This document shows positions 22,458 to 35,362 of a stretch of 64,000 bases of DNA, piece after piece. Within the stretch, counting starts at the first letter, position 1; each line of letters starts with the position of its first letter. The stretch is from the NCBI GenBank assembly GCA_035578905.1, contig JAQJVL010000742.1, positions 293,001 to 357,000 of the forward strand. The letters run 5' to 3'. Under the pieces are notes generated by a model. The model was not told the origin of the DNA. It did no database searches and was given only the letters and a program-made list of their open reading frames with translations. Source of the stretch: Stictocephala bisonia. Its lineage: Eukaryota > Arthropoda > Insecta > Hemiptera > Membracidae. The translations under genes were made by a program, and so were the position numbers.

Positions 22458-25400
22458 TGTTTTTAGTTAGTAATGGAGAGATGTAGCCAAAACTTGATTG
22501 TTTCGAGTATATTTATTTTCATGGACATACATTTTGTTAGAATCAAATTTATATGTTATTATTCACTTGATTTTGTTCATAAAAATTTACTTGAAAGTAG
22601 ATGTGTTTTCAAATGCACTTTAAGATATAGTGTAACAATTGTTAATTGTTCCATTATAATTAAATTAGAAAAATTGTATTTGGAAAATATTAAATTTTGT
22701 AAGAACTGAGAGGTTTAGGAATTTGTTTTGTTTTCCAAAAGTTTTCGATATAAATTCTCCAAGTTTTGAGAAAAATTCAGAATCTTCCCCTTTCAAATAA
22801 AAAAAGTAGTTTTTTCCATATAAAATAGTTAAATAACCAGTATTTTCACGTTTGTTAATTTCCTGTCAATTTCATGCGACATGTTTTCTGAAGGCAACAT
22901 GTTTGGTGAGCCATACCTGTTCATATGTCCTGTTTTAGAGGGTTCTAATTGGTTGGTTTAGCTTCTAGAGTTAAAGTGGGGGTAAGTCCGTTGGAGGAAG
23001 CGTGCGACCGTTAACTAAGAGAACTAAGGGAGTTCTCCAATAACTTTCTTAGTGGGACCACGTTCGCTCCGCTTTCATGTACACGGCGACTTGTACCGTT
23101 TCTATTTTCCTTTACCACTGCGAATTTTTTTTTTCTGTAGTTCATTTGTGAGTGATTGTTTGAATGCCGGACGAGCTTTGTTGTGGTTAATTTTGGATTC
23201 GAAACCTCCAGGACAGCTACGTAAGTAATTTTTTTTTTACAAGTTTTCTTTAGTTAGAGTTTTTCAGTAGGGTTTTAGTAGAAAGGGTAAGATCCACCAA
23301 GCATGCGTGGTTAAACTTGTTTCTGGAAAGAAGTCACTCTTCTAGTGAGAAATTTTAGAGTGTTTTGATTTTCTTTGTCTTTCTGTTTAAACTTTGTAAG
23401 TAAAAGGAGAAATGTTTCAAGTCACTAAAAGCTGGTTATTTCTTTTGGTTCCAGATCTCCCGGAGGCAATTTTAGACAGTTTTAAGAAAATTTAGAGAAT
23501 TTTTATTTAGAGAAATTTAGAAAAGTTTTAGACTATTTTTATAAAATGTAATACAATGTTTAATTTTGAATTTTTTGATTTAAAAGTTTAAGGAAATGTA
23601 TTAAAAAAGTTAAATAAATAAAAAAGGTTCTGGTCTGAAGATATTTAATTTATTATTTTGGAAGAGTTGTTTTAATTTATTTATGTTCCATTGAGTCAAT
23701 AAAAGAAGAGATTTTTTATTTTCGTTTTTATCATTATTTTAAGAAGAAACCAATTTTATTTTTTGAATTTATTTATAAGAAGATAAATAATGAAACATTT
23801 TTATCACTGGACAAGTCTTACTTTAATCTCTCATTAAAGTTTGTTCAACATATCAAAAATAAATAGTAGCTTTAATAAGGCTACAATAGACAGCAGCATT
23901 TTTGTAAAACCTAAAACTATGTCTGAGTAAAATAACTATATTTTATAGTGACATCTAGTCAGGCACCCTTAAACTGTTTAAAAGTCACGACTTTTAAAGT
24001 ATAAGCTTTTAAATCAAATTGTTGTACAAATAAAGTAATTGACTCACTTCATTAGCTAATACTATTAATCGTTAAACCTGTTAAAATAGATTGGATAACA
24101 CTTAACAGACACTTATGTCATTAGTTATATAATTGATGTAGGAAATGCTATTAATTAAACGCGGGTATTAATGCTACTTTTACGAAAATGTTACTTCACT
24201 TGTTTATGTATCCTGGATAAAGAATAATGTTAATATATTTATATTACAACGTATAACATATTTTATCGAATAGTGAACTAAAACATTTAAGTGTTTTGTA
24301 AATAGTCAATAATTACGAAAAGGAGCTAGCAAAATAATTACAAGGCCAAAGGGAGTTTCTTTTGTAAATAAATATTATAATATAAACGTTTATACTATAC
24401 ATACTTAAGTGTGTAACATTATTAGTTATTGTAATGTGCGTATTGGTAAATCATTATACAACAATAAAAAATAAATTAAAAAAATTTTGGAAAAATTAAA
24501 TTTTTTTAATTTTTCAATATTATTACAACAGCCTTAGAAAACATATTTTAAACATTATAAAAGATACTATTCTTTTATAAATTTTAAAATATGTTTTTTT
24601 ATATTAACCGAAATAAGTGTTTTAGTCTCCTTTCCTCGTAATGGCCAAGATGTAAGAAACTGTGGATCAGTTGTTTGAACTTACAAATCTATCGGAGGAC
24701 TAGTAGACTACCGAGAAGGTTACGGACAGGTGGGTTAACTCGCAATGATTTTTTATTTTTATAATATTCAAAAGAACTGATTATTCATGTGGTTGTAAGA
24801 AAATTTAGCCAGAAAATAATGTATGTAGAGAATTTCAGGCGTAAAATGTGATAAACGTGTCTAATCAAGGCGTTCCAAAACATTTTCTAACCTCAATATC
24901 CCATTTATGACATATAATAATTTTCTTTTATTTAAATATATGCCTTACTTTGTAATACCACAAATAACTTATATCAAATCTAAAAACATGTACTTTTAAC
25001 ACAGAAAGAATGAAATATAACCATTACAATTTTCCCAAATCACACAAAACAGTAAAATATTACTTTATTTTACCACCATGTGAAGGAATTCTGTTTAGCA
25101 GAGCATGTCAGTATCCAAACACAGACCAAAACATAGTTAGATTTACGGATGTGAACAGACTCGAGTTAGCGAGAGCTCATGTTGCGGGGGCGGCAAAGAC
25201 GGGACTGAGCGACCCGAGACCCGTACTGGTGTTGGGAGAGTAGGGCGTCTGCGCAGGGTTTAGGTGGTCAGTCGTGGATCATTCAAGCATCGAACATTTA
25301 GGCCTACACAACTACTAAGCCACACTAACTTTATGGGTGAGCAAACGAATGGAAATCGAAAATAAGATTGGAGAAGAGTAATAAAAAACATAATGCATAA

Positions 25401-26821
25401 ATGAAGCGAATGATTAGCCTACTAATCATATCGGTGTATTACATGTGAATGTAAGTTACAACAACTGACGACGGCAGAAAGAATTTATATTAAGTAAAAT
25501 GCCTTGATCAAAGTAAATTATACACCCAACAATGTTACCTACCAAAGTGAGTGCGAGTTGAAATAAGAATGGTTGTGATAATCTAACTTGCTGTTTCACC
25601 TTCTTCAGCTGAAAGTTACATTTTTTATTTAACGCAATAATTTGACACAAATACATTGACTACACTAAAATTCTTTTCATGTCAGCCAGCCACGTTGATA
25701 TGAAAGGACTGGCAGTTTACCCACTCATAGTTTAGGCCCCTTCCTTTGGTGGTAAACTTTCTTCATTGGGCGGTTCTTTATACAAATAGACGTTGGTAAG
25801 TGTATATTTATTCTTTAGAGTACTTTCCTTCATGCAATTGATCTTAATTTGATGAATTTATGGACTTATGTTTTTTTATTTGGTAGATGTCTACATTTTC
25901 TATTATAAAACTAGATGCACTAATGCAAGAATAAAAATTCTGCATACTTAAGAACGGATACTAAACATGCTATTCATTTTTATTTAGCAAACAAACGTGA
26001 GTATTTAATTAAATATAATACTCACATCATACCATCATTTAAATCCTGTAATTTTTTCAATAACCTTCTATAAATAGTCATGTACACATTATAAAAGACC
26101 AGCAAATTACACTTTATCAGAGCTCCAGTACGTACTTTATAAACACTATAAATTAGGTGATTTAACAAGTACTGAACAGCGGATGACTTTAAGAAATCAT
26201 AGTTATTATTTAAATGCCTACTTAGTCTGCGATTTGGTATTAATTACTCTTTACATGTTATGTAATAATATCATCTCAAAATACCTTAAACTGAAAAAAA
26301 TCAGGTCAATAACCTGGTAAGTTATTTCAGTCATATATTTAAATCTTGTGTTGTCAGCAGAAAGCACCGCTCACAAACCGTGTATAAAGTAAAGATGATC
26401 CTTCTGTGATCAACTTAGGTAAAAGTGGTTGATACCATTTCAGTGTAGGCCTACTGACACGCAGTATTAACTATTGGCATTAACATTTCCCAGAAAACGT
26501 TTCTAATTAAAATAGCAACCCATACAAAGAAATTAATAAAATATCTCTCGCATAGTCCATATGTGTGAAGAAAGGCTCTAAATTATTATATATTTTATAT
26601 TATATATATATTTTAATTTTGCAATGCTTTATTACAGCATAAATGCTAATTATCATTAAGCATAAATATAAAAATGTATAAGACATACATATAATAAGTT
26701 ACGGATAGAGAGTTCTTCACTCAACCAATTAAACATGTTCAGTTTAACTTTTCCTGCTACACTAATATACATTACACAAAGATGATGTATAAGTACACAA
26801 ATAGTTTCAATTAATATGACA
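22458..26821. other. Long AT-rich region with two GC-richer patches
   Basis: No recognisable gene. Patch one, about 22960-23230, is GC-richer and ends at AGCTACGTAAGTAATT, a consensus-like 5' splice site. A plausible 3' splice site (TTTCTTTTGGTTCCAG) lies at about 23440-23454. Patch two, about 25150-25270, is CpG-rich (GCGGGGGCGGCAAAG, GCGACCCGAGACCCG). Short open frames at 22473-22709, 25010-25243, 25456-25656 and 26656-26868 show no domain. Confidence 0.35.
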
Positions 26822-28708
26822 GCTATTGAACAATAACATAAAATATCAAGGCAATAATAACTAAACACAATTAAATGGATTTAAAACTCTTAAAATACCA
26901 GTTATTCAAACATAGTACGAAGTGCCAAAACGAATTATTTACTAGGGGATAAAAGTTCAACTCTATAAATTTAATAGTTATATTGAACAATATCATAAAA
27001 TATCAAGGCAATAATAACTAAACACAATTAAATGGATACAAAACTCTTAAAATACCAGTTATTCAAACATAGTATGAAGTGCCAAAACGAATTATTTACT
27101 AGGGGATAAAAGTTCAACTCTATAAATTTAATAGTTATATTGAACAATATCATAAAATATCAAGGCAATAATAACTAAACACAATTAAATGGATTTAAAA
27201 CTCTTAAAATACCAGTTATTCAAACATAGTACGAAGTGCCAAAACGAATTATTTACTAGGGGATAAAAGTTCAACTCTATAAATTTAATAGTTATATTGA
27301 ACAATATCATAAAATATCAAGGCAATAATAACTAAACACAATTAAATGGATACAAAACTCTTAAAATACCAGTTATTCAAACATAGTATGAAGTGCCAAA
27401 ACGAATTATTTACTAGGGGATAAAAGTTCAACTCTATAAATTTAATAGTTATATTGAACAATATCATAAAATATCAAGGCAATAATAACTAAACACAATT
27501 AAATGGATTTAAAACTCTTAAAATACCAGTTATTCAAACATAGTACGAAGTGCCAAAACGAATTATTTACTAGGGGATAAAAGTTCAACTCTATAAATTT
27601 AATAGTTATATTGAACAATATCATAAAATATCAAGGCAATAATAACTAAACACAATTAAATGGATACAAAACTCTTAAAATACCAGTTATTCAAACATAG
27701 TATGAAGTGCCAAAACGAATTATTTACTAGGGGATAAAAGTTCAACTCTATAAATTTAATAGTTATATTGAACAATATCATGAAATATCAAGGCAATAAT
27801 AACTAAACACAATTAAATTGATACAAAACTCTTAAAATACCAGTTATTCAAACATAGTATGAAGTGCCAAAACGAATTATTTACTAGGGGATAAAAGTTC
27901 AACTCTATAAATTTAATAGTTATATTGAACAATATCATAAAATATCAAGGCAATAATAACTAAACACAATTAAATGGATACAAAACTCTTAAAATACCAG
28001 TTATTCAAACATAGTATGAAGTGCCAAAACGAATTATTTACTAGGGGATAAAAGTTCAACTCTATAAATTTAATAGTTATATTGAACAATATCATAAAAT
28101 ATCAAGGCAATAATAACTAAACACAATTAAATGGATACAAAACTCTTAAAATACCAGTTATTCAAACATAGTACGAAGTGCCAAAACGAATTATTTACTA
28201 GGAGATAAAAGTTCAACTCTATAAATTTAATAGTTATATTGAACAATATCATAAAATATCAAGGCAATAATAACTAAACACAATTAAATGGATACAAAAC
28301 TCTTAAAATACCAGTTATTCAAACATAGTACGAAGTGCCAAAACGGATTATTTACTAGGGGATAAAAGTTCAACTCTATAAATTTAATAGTTATATTGAA
28401 CAATATCATAAAATATCAAGGCAATAATAACTAAACACAATTAAATGGATACAAAACTCTTAAAATACCAGTTATTCAAACATAGTACGAAGTGCCAAAA
28501 CGAATTATTTACTAGGAGATAAAAGTTCAACTCTATAAATTTAATAGTTATATTGAACATATATCATAAAATATCAAGGCAATAATAACTAAACACAATT
28601 AAATGGATACAAAACTCTTAAAATACCAGTTATTCAAACATAGTACGAAGTGCCAAAACGAATTATTTACTAGGGGATAAAAGTTCAACTCTATAAATTT
28701 AATAGTTT
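26822..28708 (+). repeat. 157-bp satellite array, 12 near-identical copies, partly dimeric
   Basis: AAAACTCTTA recurs at 26883, 27040, 27197 and 27354 and onward with an exact 157-bp period. Copies 1-6 alternate between two variants: GGATTTAAAA with AGTACGAAG, and GGATACAAAA with AGTATGAAG. That makes three 314-bp dimers. Copies 7-12 nearly all carry the GGATACAAAA form and change from AGTATG to AGTACG. A few carry private changes, such as GGAGATAAAA in alternate copies. The array is AT-rich with no coding potential. Confidence 0.98.
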
Positions 28709-29261
28709 TAATTTGGTTTAATTTGCAATTAGCAACTACGTTTCCTTGATCTCGTTATAAGATTAATAAAAGAGGTCAGAATCATCGGAAATAATATTGA
28801 AACCGCGGATATGAGATTAGTAATAGTAAAATGACACAAAATACTACTTGGTAAACATGTACGGAAGGAATCATTGACAGCTAAGAGAACTATGACGGGG
28901 AACGGCCAAGTCCAGTCGAGTCAACCGGCCATTGTCCGTCCACCGTTCATTAGCATGACCCACCTACCCGCCTATACAAGGACAGTGATATTGGGCAGTG
29001 GTATTGTATAAATGGATGACTCGCTCGCCTACCAATACACGTAGGATAATAATGACACACCCTCCGAAACAAGTGCAGTGGTATAGGCCCACCCACCTAC
29101 TCAATTCATAAAAAAGGATCAGATAACAATGTTATAGTGACTAAATTCTTTTAAAAAGTATATTTAAAATATATGTCATTACTAATAGAATATTCTACCA
29201 TTTAAACATTTTCTTTCAAGTTGTGTACATATATAATTCAAATAGGCTAAAAAAAGAACAT
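28709..29261. other. Unique spacer
   Basis: Contains a moderately GC-rich stretch (about 28890-29100) with CCCACCTACCCGCC and CCCACCCACCTAC. Nothing recognised. Confidence 0.35.
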
Positions 29262-29400
29262 ATAGAGACGTTTCGGTACCTACGATACTGCCGGTATCGA
29301 TACATTGCTTTCGATACCAGCAGTATCGGTATCGGAATTCCGAAATTATCGGGTTTCGCAAGAAAACGTGTTTTCGGTATCGGAAAAATATCGAAACCAC
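29262..29400. repeat. TATCGATAC-rich left flank segment
   Basis: Repeats of GTATCG and its complement CGATAC in both orientations, including GGTATCGATACATTGCTTTC, CGATACCAGCAGTATCGGTA and ATATCGAAACC. A related segment lies at 31776-31868, on the other side of the 84-bp array. Confidence 0.7.
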
Positions 29401-29894
29401 ATGTTTTTCCCGTCCCTTCTGCGGAAGAAAAACAGTAGCAAACAAAACCTGTCACTGTATTGAGTGAGATAAAAACACTTTTAAATTAACTTTATTCAAA
29501 TACGGCAAAAGTTTTTATAGAAAATTTTTTAAATGTGTTTCACATATTTGCTAGTTTTTTTTTTTTTTTTTTTTTTTTTTGTGAAAGTATTGGCCCAAAT
29601 TAGTGTAACCCAAATCACAATGAAACTGAAACTTTATGTTACAATGTTTATGTTATTTCAAAGTTCATTATGTTTCATATAAAGAATAACATTAGTAATT
29701 GAAATTAACGTTAAAAATTATTATGTTATTGTATTATTATTACTATAAAAGATTTAAAATTTCAGATATAATATTTTGATAGTATTTCGTATAGAGGAGC
29801 ACTAATAATTATTTATTACACATTCATAAAACAGGTAAATGAATTATGGTTTTTTAATGAATTAAACATAATAACATATATTAGCATAATACAT
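29401..29894. other. AT-rich spacer with T26 run
   Basis: Holds a poly-T run at 29555-29580 and otherwise unremarkable AT-rich sequence. Confidence 0.5.
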
Positions 29895-31765
29895 TGTCAC
29901 CTCTTTGCGATACCGATCCAGTACCTTGTTCTGTCACTTATTTGTTATACTGTTAAGATAACAATACCTTGTCCTGCGTGCCACCTCCTTGCGATGCCGT
30001 TCTAGTACCTCTTCTGTCACCTCTTTACGATACTATGGCGATAACAATTCCTTGTCCTGCCTGCCACCTCCATGCGGTACCATTCCAGTACTCTTTTCTT
30101 TTACCTCTTTTCGATACTTTTGCCATAACAATACCTTGTCCTGCCTGCAACCTCCATGTGATAACGTTCCAGTAACCTGTTATGTCATCTCTTTGCGATA
30201 CTGTTGTGATAACAATACATTGTACTGCCTGTCAGCTCCATGCGCTACCGTTCCAGTATCTAGTTCTGTCACCTCTTTACGACACTGTGACGATAAAAAT
30301 TTCTTGTCCTGCCTGCCACCTCCTTGTGATACCGTTCCAGTACTCTCTTCTTTCACCTCTTTTTGATACTGTTGCCATAACAATACCTTGTCCTGCCTGC
30401 AACCTCCATGTGATACCGTTCCAGTAACCTGTTATGTCATCTCTTTTCGATACTGTTGCCATAACAATACATTGTACTGCCTGCCACCTCCTTGAGATAC
30501 CATTCCAATACCTTGTTCTGTCACCTCTTTGCTATACTGTTGCGATAACAATACCATATACTGCCTGCTACCTCCATGCGATATCATTCCAGTACCCTGT
30601 TCTGTCCCCTATTTGTGATACTGTTGTGATATTAATATCTTGTCCTGCCTGCCACCTCCTTGCGGAACCGTTCCAGTAACCTGTTATGTCATCTCTTTTC
30701 GATACTGTTGCCATAACAATAACTTGTCCTGCCTGCCAACTCCTTGCTATACCGTTCCAGTACCTTGTTCTGTCACCTCTTTGCGATATTGTTACGATAA
30801 CAAAACATTTTTCTGCCTGCCACTTCCTTGCGATACTGTTAAAGTACCTTGTTCTGTCACCTCTTTGCGATACTGTTGTGATATCAATATCTTGTCCTGC
30901 TTGCCACCTCCTTGCGATAACGTTCCAGTACTTTATCCTATCACCTCTTTGTGCGATTCTGTTGCAGTAAGAACACTTTATACTGCCTGCCACCTCCTAG
31001 CGATACCGTTCCAGTACCTTGTTCTGTCACCTCATTGCGATACTGTTTGTATAACTATACTATGTCCTGCCTTCCACCTCCTTGCATTATCGTTCCATTA
31101 CCCTCTTCTGTCACCTCTTTGCGATACTGTTGCGATAACAATACATTGTACTGCCTGCCAGCTCCATGCGATACCGTTCGAGTACCTAGATCTGTCACCT
31201 CTTTACGACACTGCAGCGATAACAATTCCTTGTCCTGCCTTCCACCTCCTTGCAATACCGTACCAGTACTCTCTTCTTTCACCTCTTTTTGATACTGTTG
31301 CCATAACAATACCTTTTCCTGCCTGCAACCTCCATGTGATACCGTTCCAGTAACCTGTTCTGTCACCTCTTTGCGATACTGTTGTGATATCAATATCTTG
31401 TCCTGCTTGCCACCTCCTTGCGATAACGTTCCAGTACTTTGTTCTATCACCTCTTTGTGCGATACGGTAAGAACACCTTATACAGCCTGCCACCTCCTAG
31501 CGATACCGTTCCAGTACCTTGTTCCGTCACCTCTTTGCGATATTGTTACGATAACAATACCTTGTACTGCCAGCCACCTTTTTGTGATACTGTTAAAGTA
31601 CCTTAATCTGTAACCTCTTTGCGATACTGTTGGGATATTAATATCTTGTCCTGCCTGCCACCTCCTTGAGATACCGTTCCAGTACCCTGTTCTGTCACCT
31701 CTTTGCGATACTGTTGTGATACAATACCTTGTCCTGCCTGCCACCTCCTTGCGATATTCTTCCAA
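29895..31765 (+). repeat. 84-bp tandem array, about 22 copies, three CGATA-type motifs per unit
   Basis: CTGCCTGC-type landmarks recur every 84 bp (30056, 30140, 30224). The unit consists of two related halves. Half A is about 38 bp: GCGATACCGTTCCAG, TACCTTGTTCTG, TCACCTCTTT. Half B is about 46 bp: GCGATACTGTTGCGATAACA, ATACCTTGTCCTG, CCTGCCACCTCCTT. Each unit therefore carries three GCGATA motifs. As 84 is divisible by three, the array is open in several frames on both strands. The minus strand gives 28-residue repeats containing QRGDRTRYWNGIARRWQAG, and the plus strand gives Cys/Pro/Thr-rich repeats. Nothing indicates that these are translated. Confidence 0.97.
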
Positions 31766-31775
31766 AACCAATACT

Positions 31776-31868
31776 CGTTGTATCGATACCTTTGATGCGA
31801 TAACACGTCAGTATCGATACCATTGTTTCGATACGGAATCGATACCAAGTATTGTGTTGGAAGGAGTA
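31776..31868. repeat. TATCGATAC-rich right flank segment
   Basis: Contains TGTATCGATACCTTTGATGC, CAGTATCGATACCATTGTTT and GGAATCGATACC. The middle block is similar in direct orientation to 29291-29320 at the left flank of the 84-bp array. Confidence 0.7.
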
Positions 31869-32534
31869 TCGAATTATGCATATGAACATAAGATATTAGA
31901 AAAATATATTTATTAAATAATTAAATGTACATTAACAAGAGAAACGGGTAAACATTTAGAAAGGAACTGAAATGGAATTATTGAAACACAAAAACGTTAA
32001 GCTTCGAGATAATGCACGATAGCAAAAAAGGAGGAATTACTAGTGAAAATGTAAAACATGTGTTTTTTAAATGTATAACTATTTAAACTAGCAAAACTCT
32101 TTTATAACCCAATAAATAGTTGAGTTACTTTATAAGACATTGGAAGTATAATGAAATTAAGAGTATAATAGGCTTAGCCTATTACAAGTTTACAGATCCA
32201 AGCTAAACAAATTTATATTAATTAACTGAAAACCATTGTGCTCGGATAAAAACACTACAAAAAGAGTCTCCTAGTGAGCTCATATCACAAAATTATGTTC
32301 TTACAACGATAAATCCCAAATAAAAGCAATCTAGACATATGTTCATCCAAAGAGCATTTCATTACTGCTTATAATAACATTTATTGAGAAGGGAAAATAG
32401 TAAATATATATAAAGCATCTGTCAAATATATTTGGGGAGACCTTTTTTAACTTAAAATAAATTAATACAAAATAGGAAGTTTTGGTATTTACTCTCTAAT
32501 TCCTCTTGACTTATTGATATTGGAAACTAATAGG
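31869..32534. other. AT-rich spacer
   Basis: Nothing recognised between two tandem arrays. Confidence 0.4.
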
Positions 32535-35362
32535 ATTAGTGTTCGCTGCCTAATGCCTGTTGATATATCGTTTATGGGGGGGGGGGGGCTGTTAGGAGGT
32601 TTACATTAGTGTTCGCTGCCTAATGCCTGTTGATATATCGTTTATGGGGGGGGGGGGCTGTTAGGAGGTTTACATAAGTGTTCACTGCCTAATGCCTGTT
32701 GATATATCGTTATTGGGGGCTGTTAGGAGGTTTATATTAGTGTTCACTGCCTAATGCCTGTTGATATATCGTTTATGGGGGGGCTGTCAGGAGGTTTACA
32801 TTAGTGTTCGCTGCCTAATGCCTGTTGATATATCGTTATTGGGGGCTGTTAGGAGGTTTACATTAGTGGTCACTGCCTACTGCCTGTTGATATATCGTTA
32901 TTGGGGGTTGTTAGGAGGTTTACATTAGTGTTTGCTGTCTAATGCCTGTTGATATATCGTTATTGGGGGCTGTTAGGAGTTTTACATTAGTGTTCGCTGC
33001 CTAATGCCTGTTGATATATCGTTATTGGGGGCTGTTAGGAGTTTTACATTAGTGTTCGCTGCCTAATGGCTGTTGATATATCGTTATTGGGGGCTGTTAG
33101 GAGATTTACATTAGTGTTCGCTGCCTAATGCATGTTGATATATCGTTATTGGGGGCTGTTAGGAGGTTTACATTATTGTTCGCTGCCTAATGCCTGTTGA
33201 TATATCGTTATTGGGGTCTGTTAGGAGGTTTACATTAGTGTTCGCTGCCTAATGCCTGTTGATATATCGTTATTGGGGGCTGTTAGGAGGTTTACATTAG
33301 TGTTCGCTGCCTAATGCCTGTTGATATATCGTTATTGGGGGCTGTTAGGAGGTTTACATTATTGTTCGCTGCCTAATGCCTGTTGATATATCGTTATTGG
33401 GGTCTGTTAGGAGGTTTACATTAGTGTTCGCTGCCTAATGCCTGTTGATATATCGTTATTGGGGGCTGTTAGGAGGTTTACATTATTGTTCGCTGCCTAA
33501 TGCCTGTTGATATATCGTTTATGGGGGGGCTGTTAGGAGGTTTACATTAGTGTTCACTGCCTAATGCCTGTAGATATATCGTTTATGGGGGGGCTGTTAG
33601 GAGGTTTACATTAGTGTTCACTGCCTAATGCCTGTTGATATATCGTTTATGGGGGGGGGGGTTAGGAGGTTTACATTAGTGTTCACTGCCTAATGCCTGT
33701 TGATATATCGTTTATGGGGGGGGCTGTTAGGAGGTTTACATTATTGTTCGCTGCCTAATGCCTGTTGATATATCGTTATTGGGGCCTGTTAGGAGGTTTA
33801 AATTATTGTTCGCTGCGTAATGCCTGTTGATATATCGTTATTGGGGGTTGTTAGGAGGTTTACATTAGTGTTTGCTGCCTAATGCCTGTTGATATATCGT
33901 TATTGGGGGCTGTTAGGAGTTTTACATTAGTGTTCGCTGCCTAATGCCTGTTGATATATCGTTATTGGGGGCTGTAAGAAGGTTTACATTAGTGCTCACT
34001 GCCTAATGCCTGTTGATTTATCGTTATTGGGGGCTGTTAGGAGGTTTACATTATTGTTCTCTGCCTAATGCATGTTGATATATCGTTATTGGGGGCTGTT
34101 AGGAGGTTTACATTAGTGCTCGCTGCCTAATGCCTGTTGATATATCGTTATTGGGGGCTGTTAGGAGGTTTACATTAGTGTTCACTGCCTAATGCCTGTT
34201 GATATATCGTTTATGGGGGGGCTGTTAGGAGGTTTACATTATTGTTCGCTGCCTAATGCCTGTTGATATATCGTTATTGGGGGTTGTTAGGAGGTTTACA
34301 TTAGTGTTTGCTGTCTAATGCCTGTTGATATATCGTTATTGGGGGCTGTTAGGAGTTTTACATTAGTGTTCGCTGCCTAATGCCTGTTGATATATCGTTA
34401 TTGGGGGCTGTTAGGATGTTTACATTAGTGTTCGCTACCTAATGCCTGTTGATATATCGTTATTGGGGGCTGTTAGGAGGTTTACATTATTGTTCGCTGC
34501 CTAATGCCTGTTGATATATCGTTATTGGGGGCTGTTAGGAGGTTTATATTATTGTTCACTGCCTAATGCCTGTTGATATATCGTTTATGGGGGGGCTGTT
34601 AGGAGGTTTATATTAGTGTTTGCTGCCTAATGCCTGTTGATATATCGTTATTGGGGGCTGTTAGGAGGTTTACATTAGTGTTCGCTACCTAATGCCTGTT
34701 GATATATCGTTATTGGGGGCTGTTAGGAGGTTTACATTATTGTTCGCTGCCTAATGCCTGTTGATATATCGTTATTGGGGGCTGTTAGGAGGTTTACATT
34801 ATTGTTCACTGCCTAATGCCTGTTGATATATCGTTTATGGGGGGGCTGTTAGGAGGTTTACATTATTGTTCGCTGCCTAATGCATGTTGATATATCGTTA
34901 TTGGGGGCTGTTAGGAGGTTTACATTAGTGTTCGCTGCCTAATGCCTGTTGATATATCGTTATTGGGGGCTGTTAGGATGTTTACATTATTGTTCGCTGC
35001 CTAATGCCTGTTGATATATCGTTATTGGGGGCTGTTAGGAGGTTTACATTATTGTTCGCTGCCTAATGCCTGTTGATATATCGTTATTGGGGGCTGTTAG
35101 GAGGTTTACATTATTGTTCGCTGCCTAATGCCTGTTGATATATCATTATTGGGGTCTGTTAGGTGGTTTACATTAGTGTTCGCTGCCTAATGCCTGTTGG
35201 TATATCGTTATTGGGGGCTGTTAGGAGGTTTACATTATTGTTCGCTGCCTAATGCCTGTTGATATATCGTTATTGGGGGCTGTTAGGAGGTTTACATTAG
35301 TGTTCGCTGCCTAATGGTTGTTGGTATATCGTTATTGGGGGCTGTTAGGAGGTTTACATTTC
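32535..35362 (+). repeat. 62-bp tandem array, about 45 copies, with variable G runs
   Basis: Unit of the form GTTCGCTGCCTAATGCCTGT, TGATATATCGTTATT, GGGGGCTGTTAGGAGG, TTTACATTAGT. Two main variants exist: TCGTTATTGGGGG with five G, and TCGTTTATGGGGGGG with seven to about thirteen G, the longest at the left edge (about 32575-32655). Other alternating positions are ATTAGTG versus ATTATTG and TTCGCT versus TTCACT. No coding potential. Confidence 0.98.

Noticed and set aside
29182..29455. Tyr/Arg-rich frames (FRYRYCWYR) as a peptide gene
   Set aside because: They are produced by the GTATCG/CGATAC repeats, read on both strands.
29969..31613. Many overlapping 60-237-codon frames on both strands as genes
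   Set aside because: They all derive from the 84-bp stop-poor tandem unit and appear in every frame.
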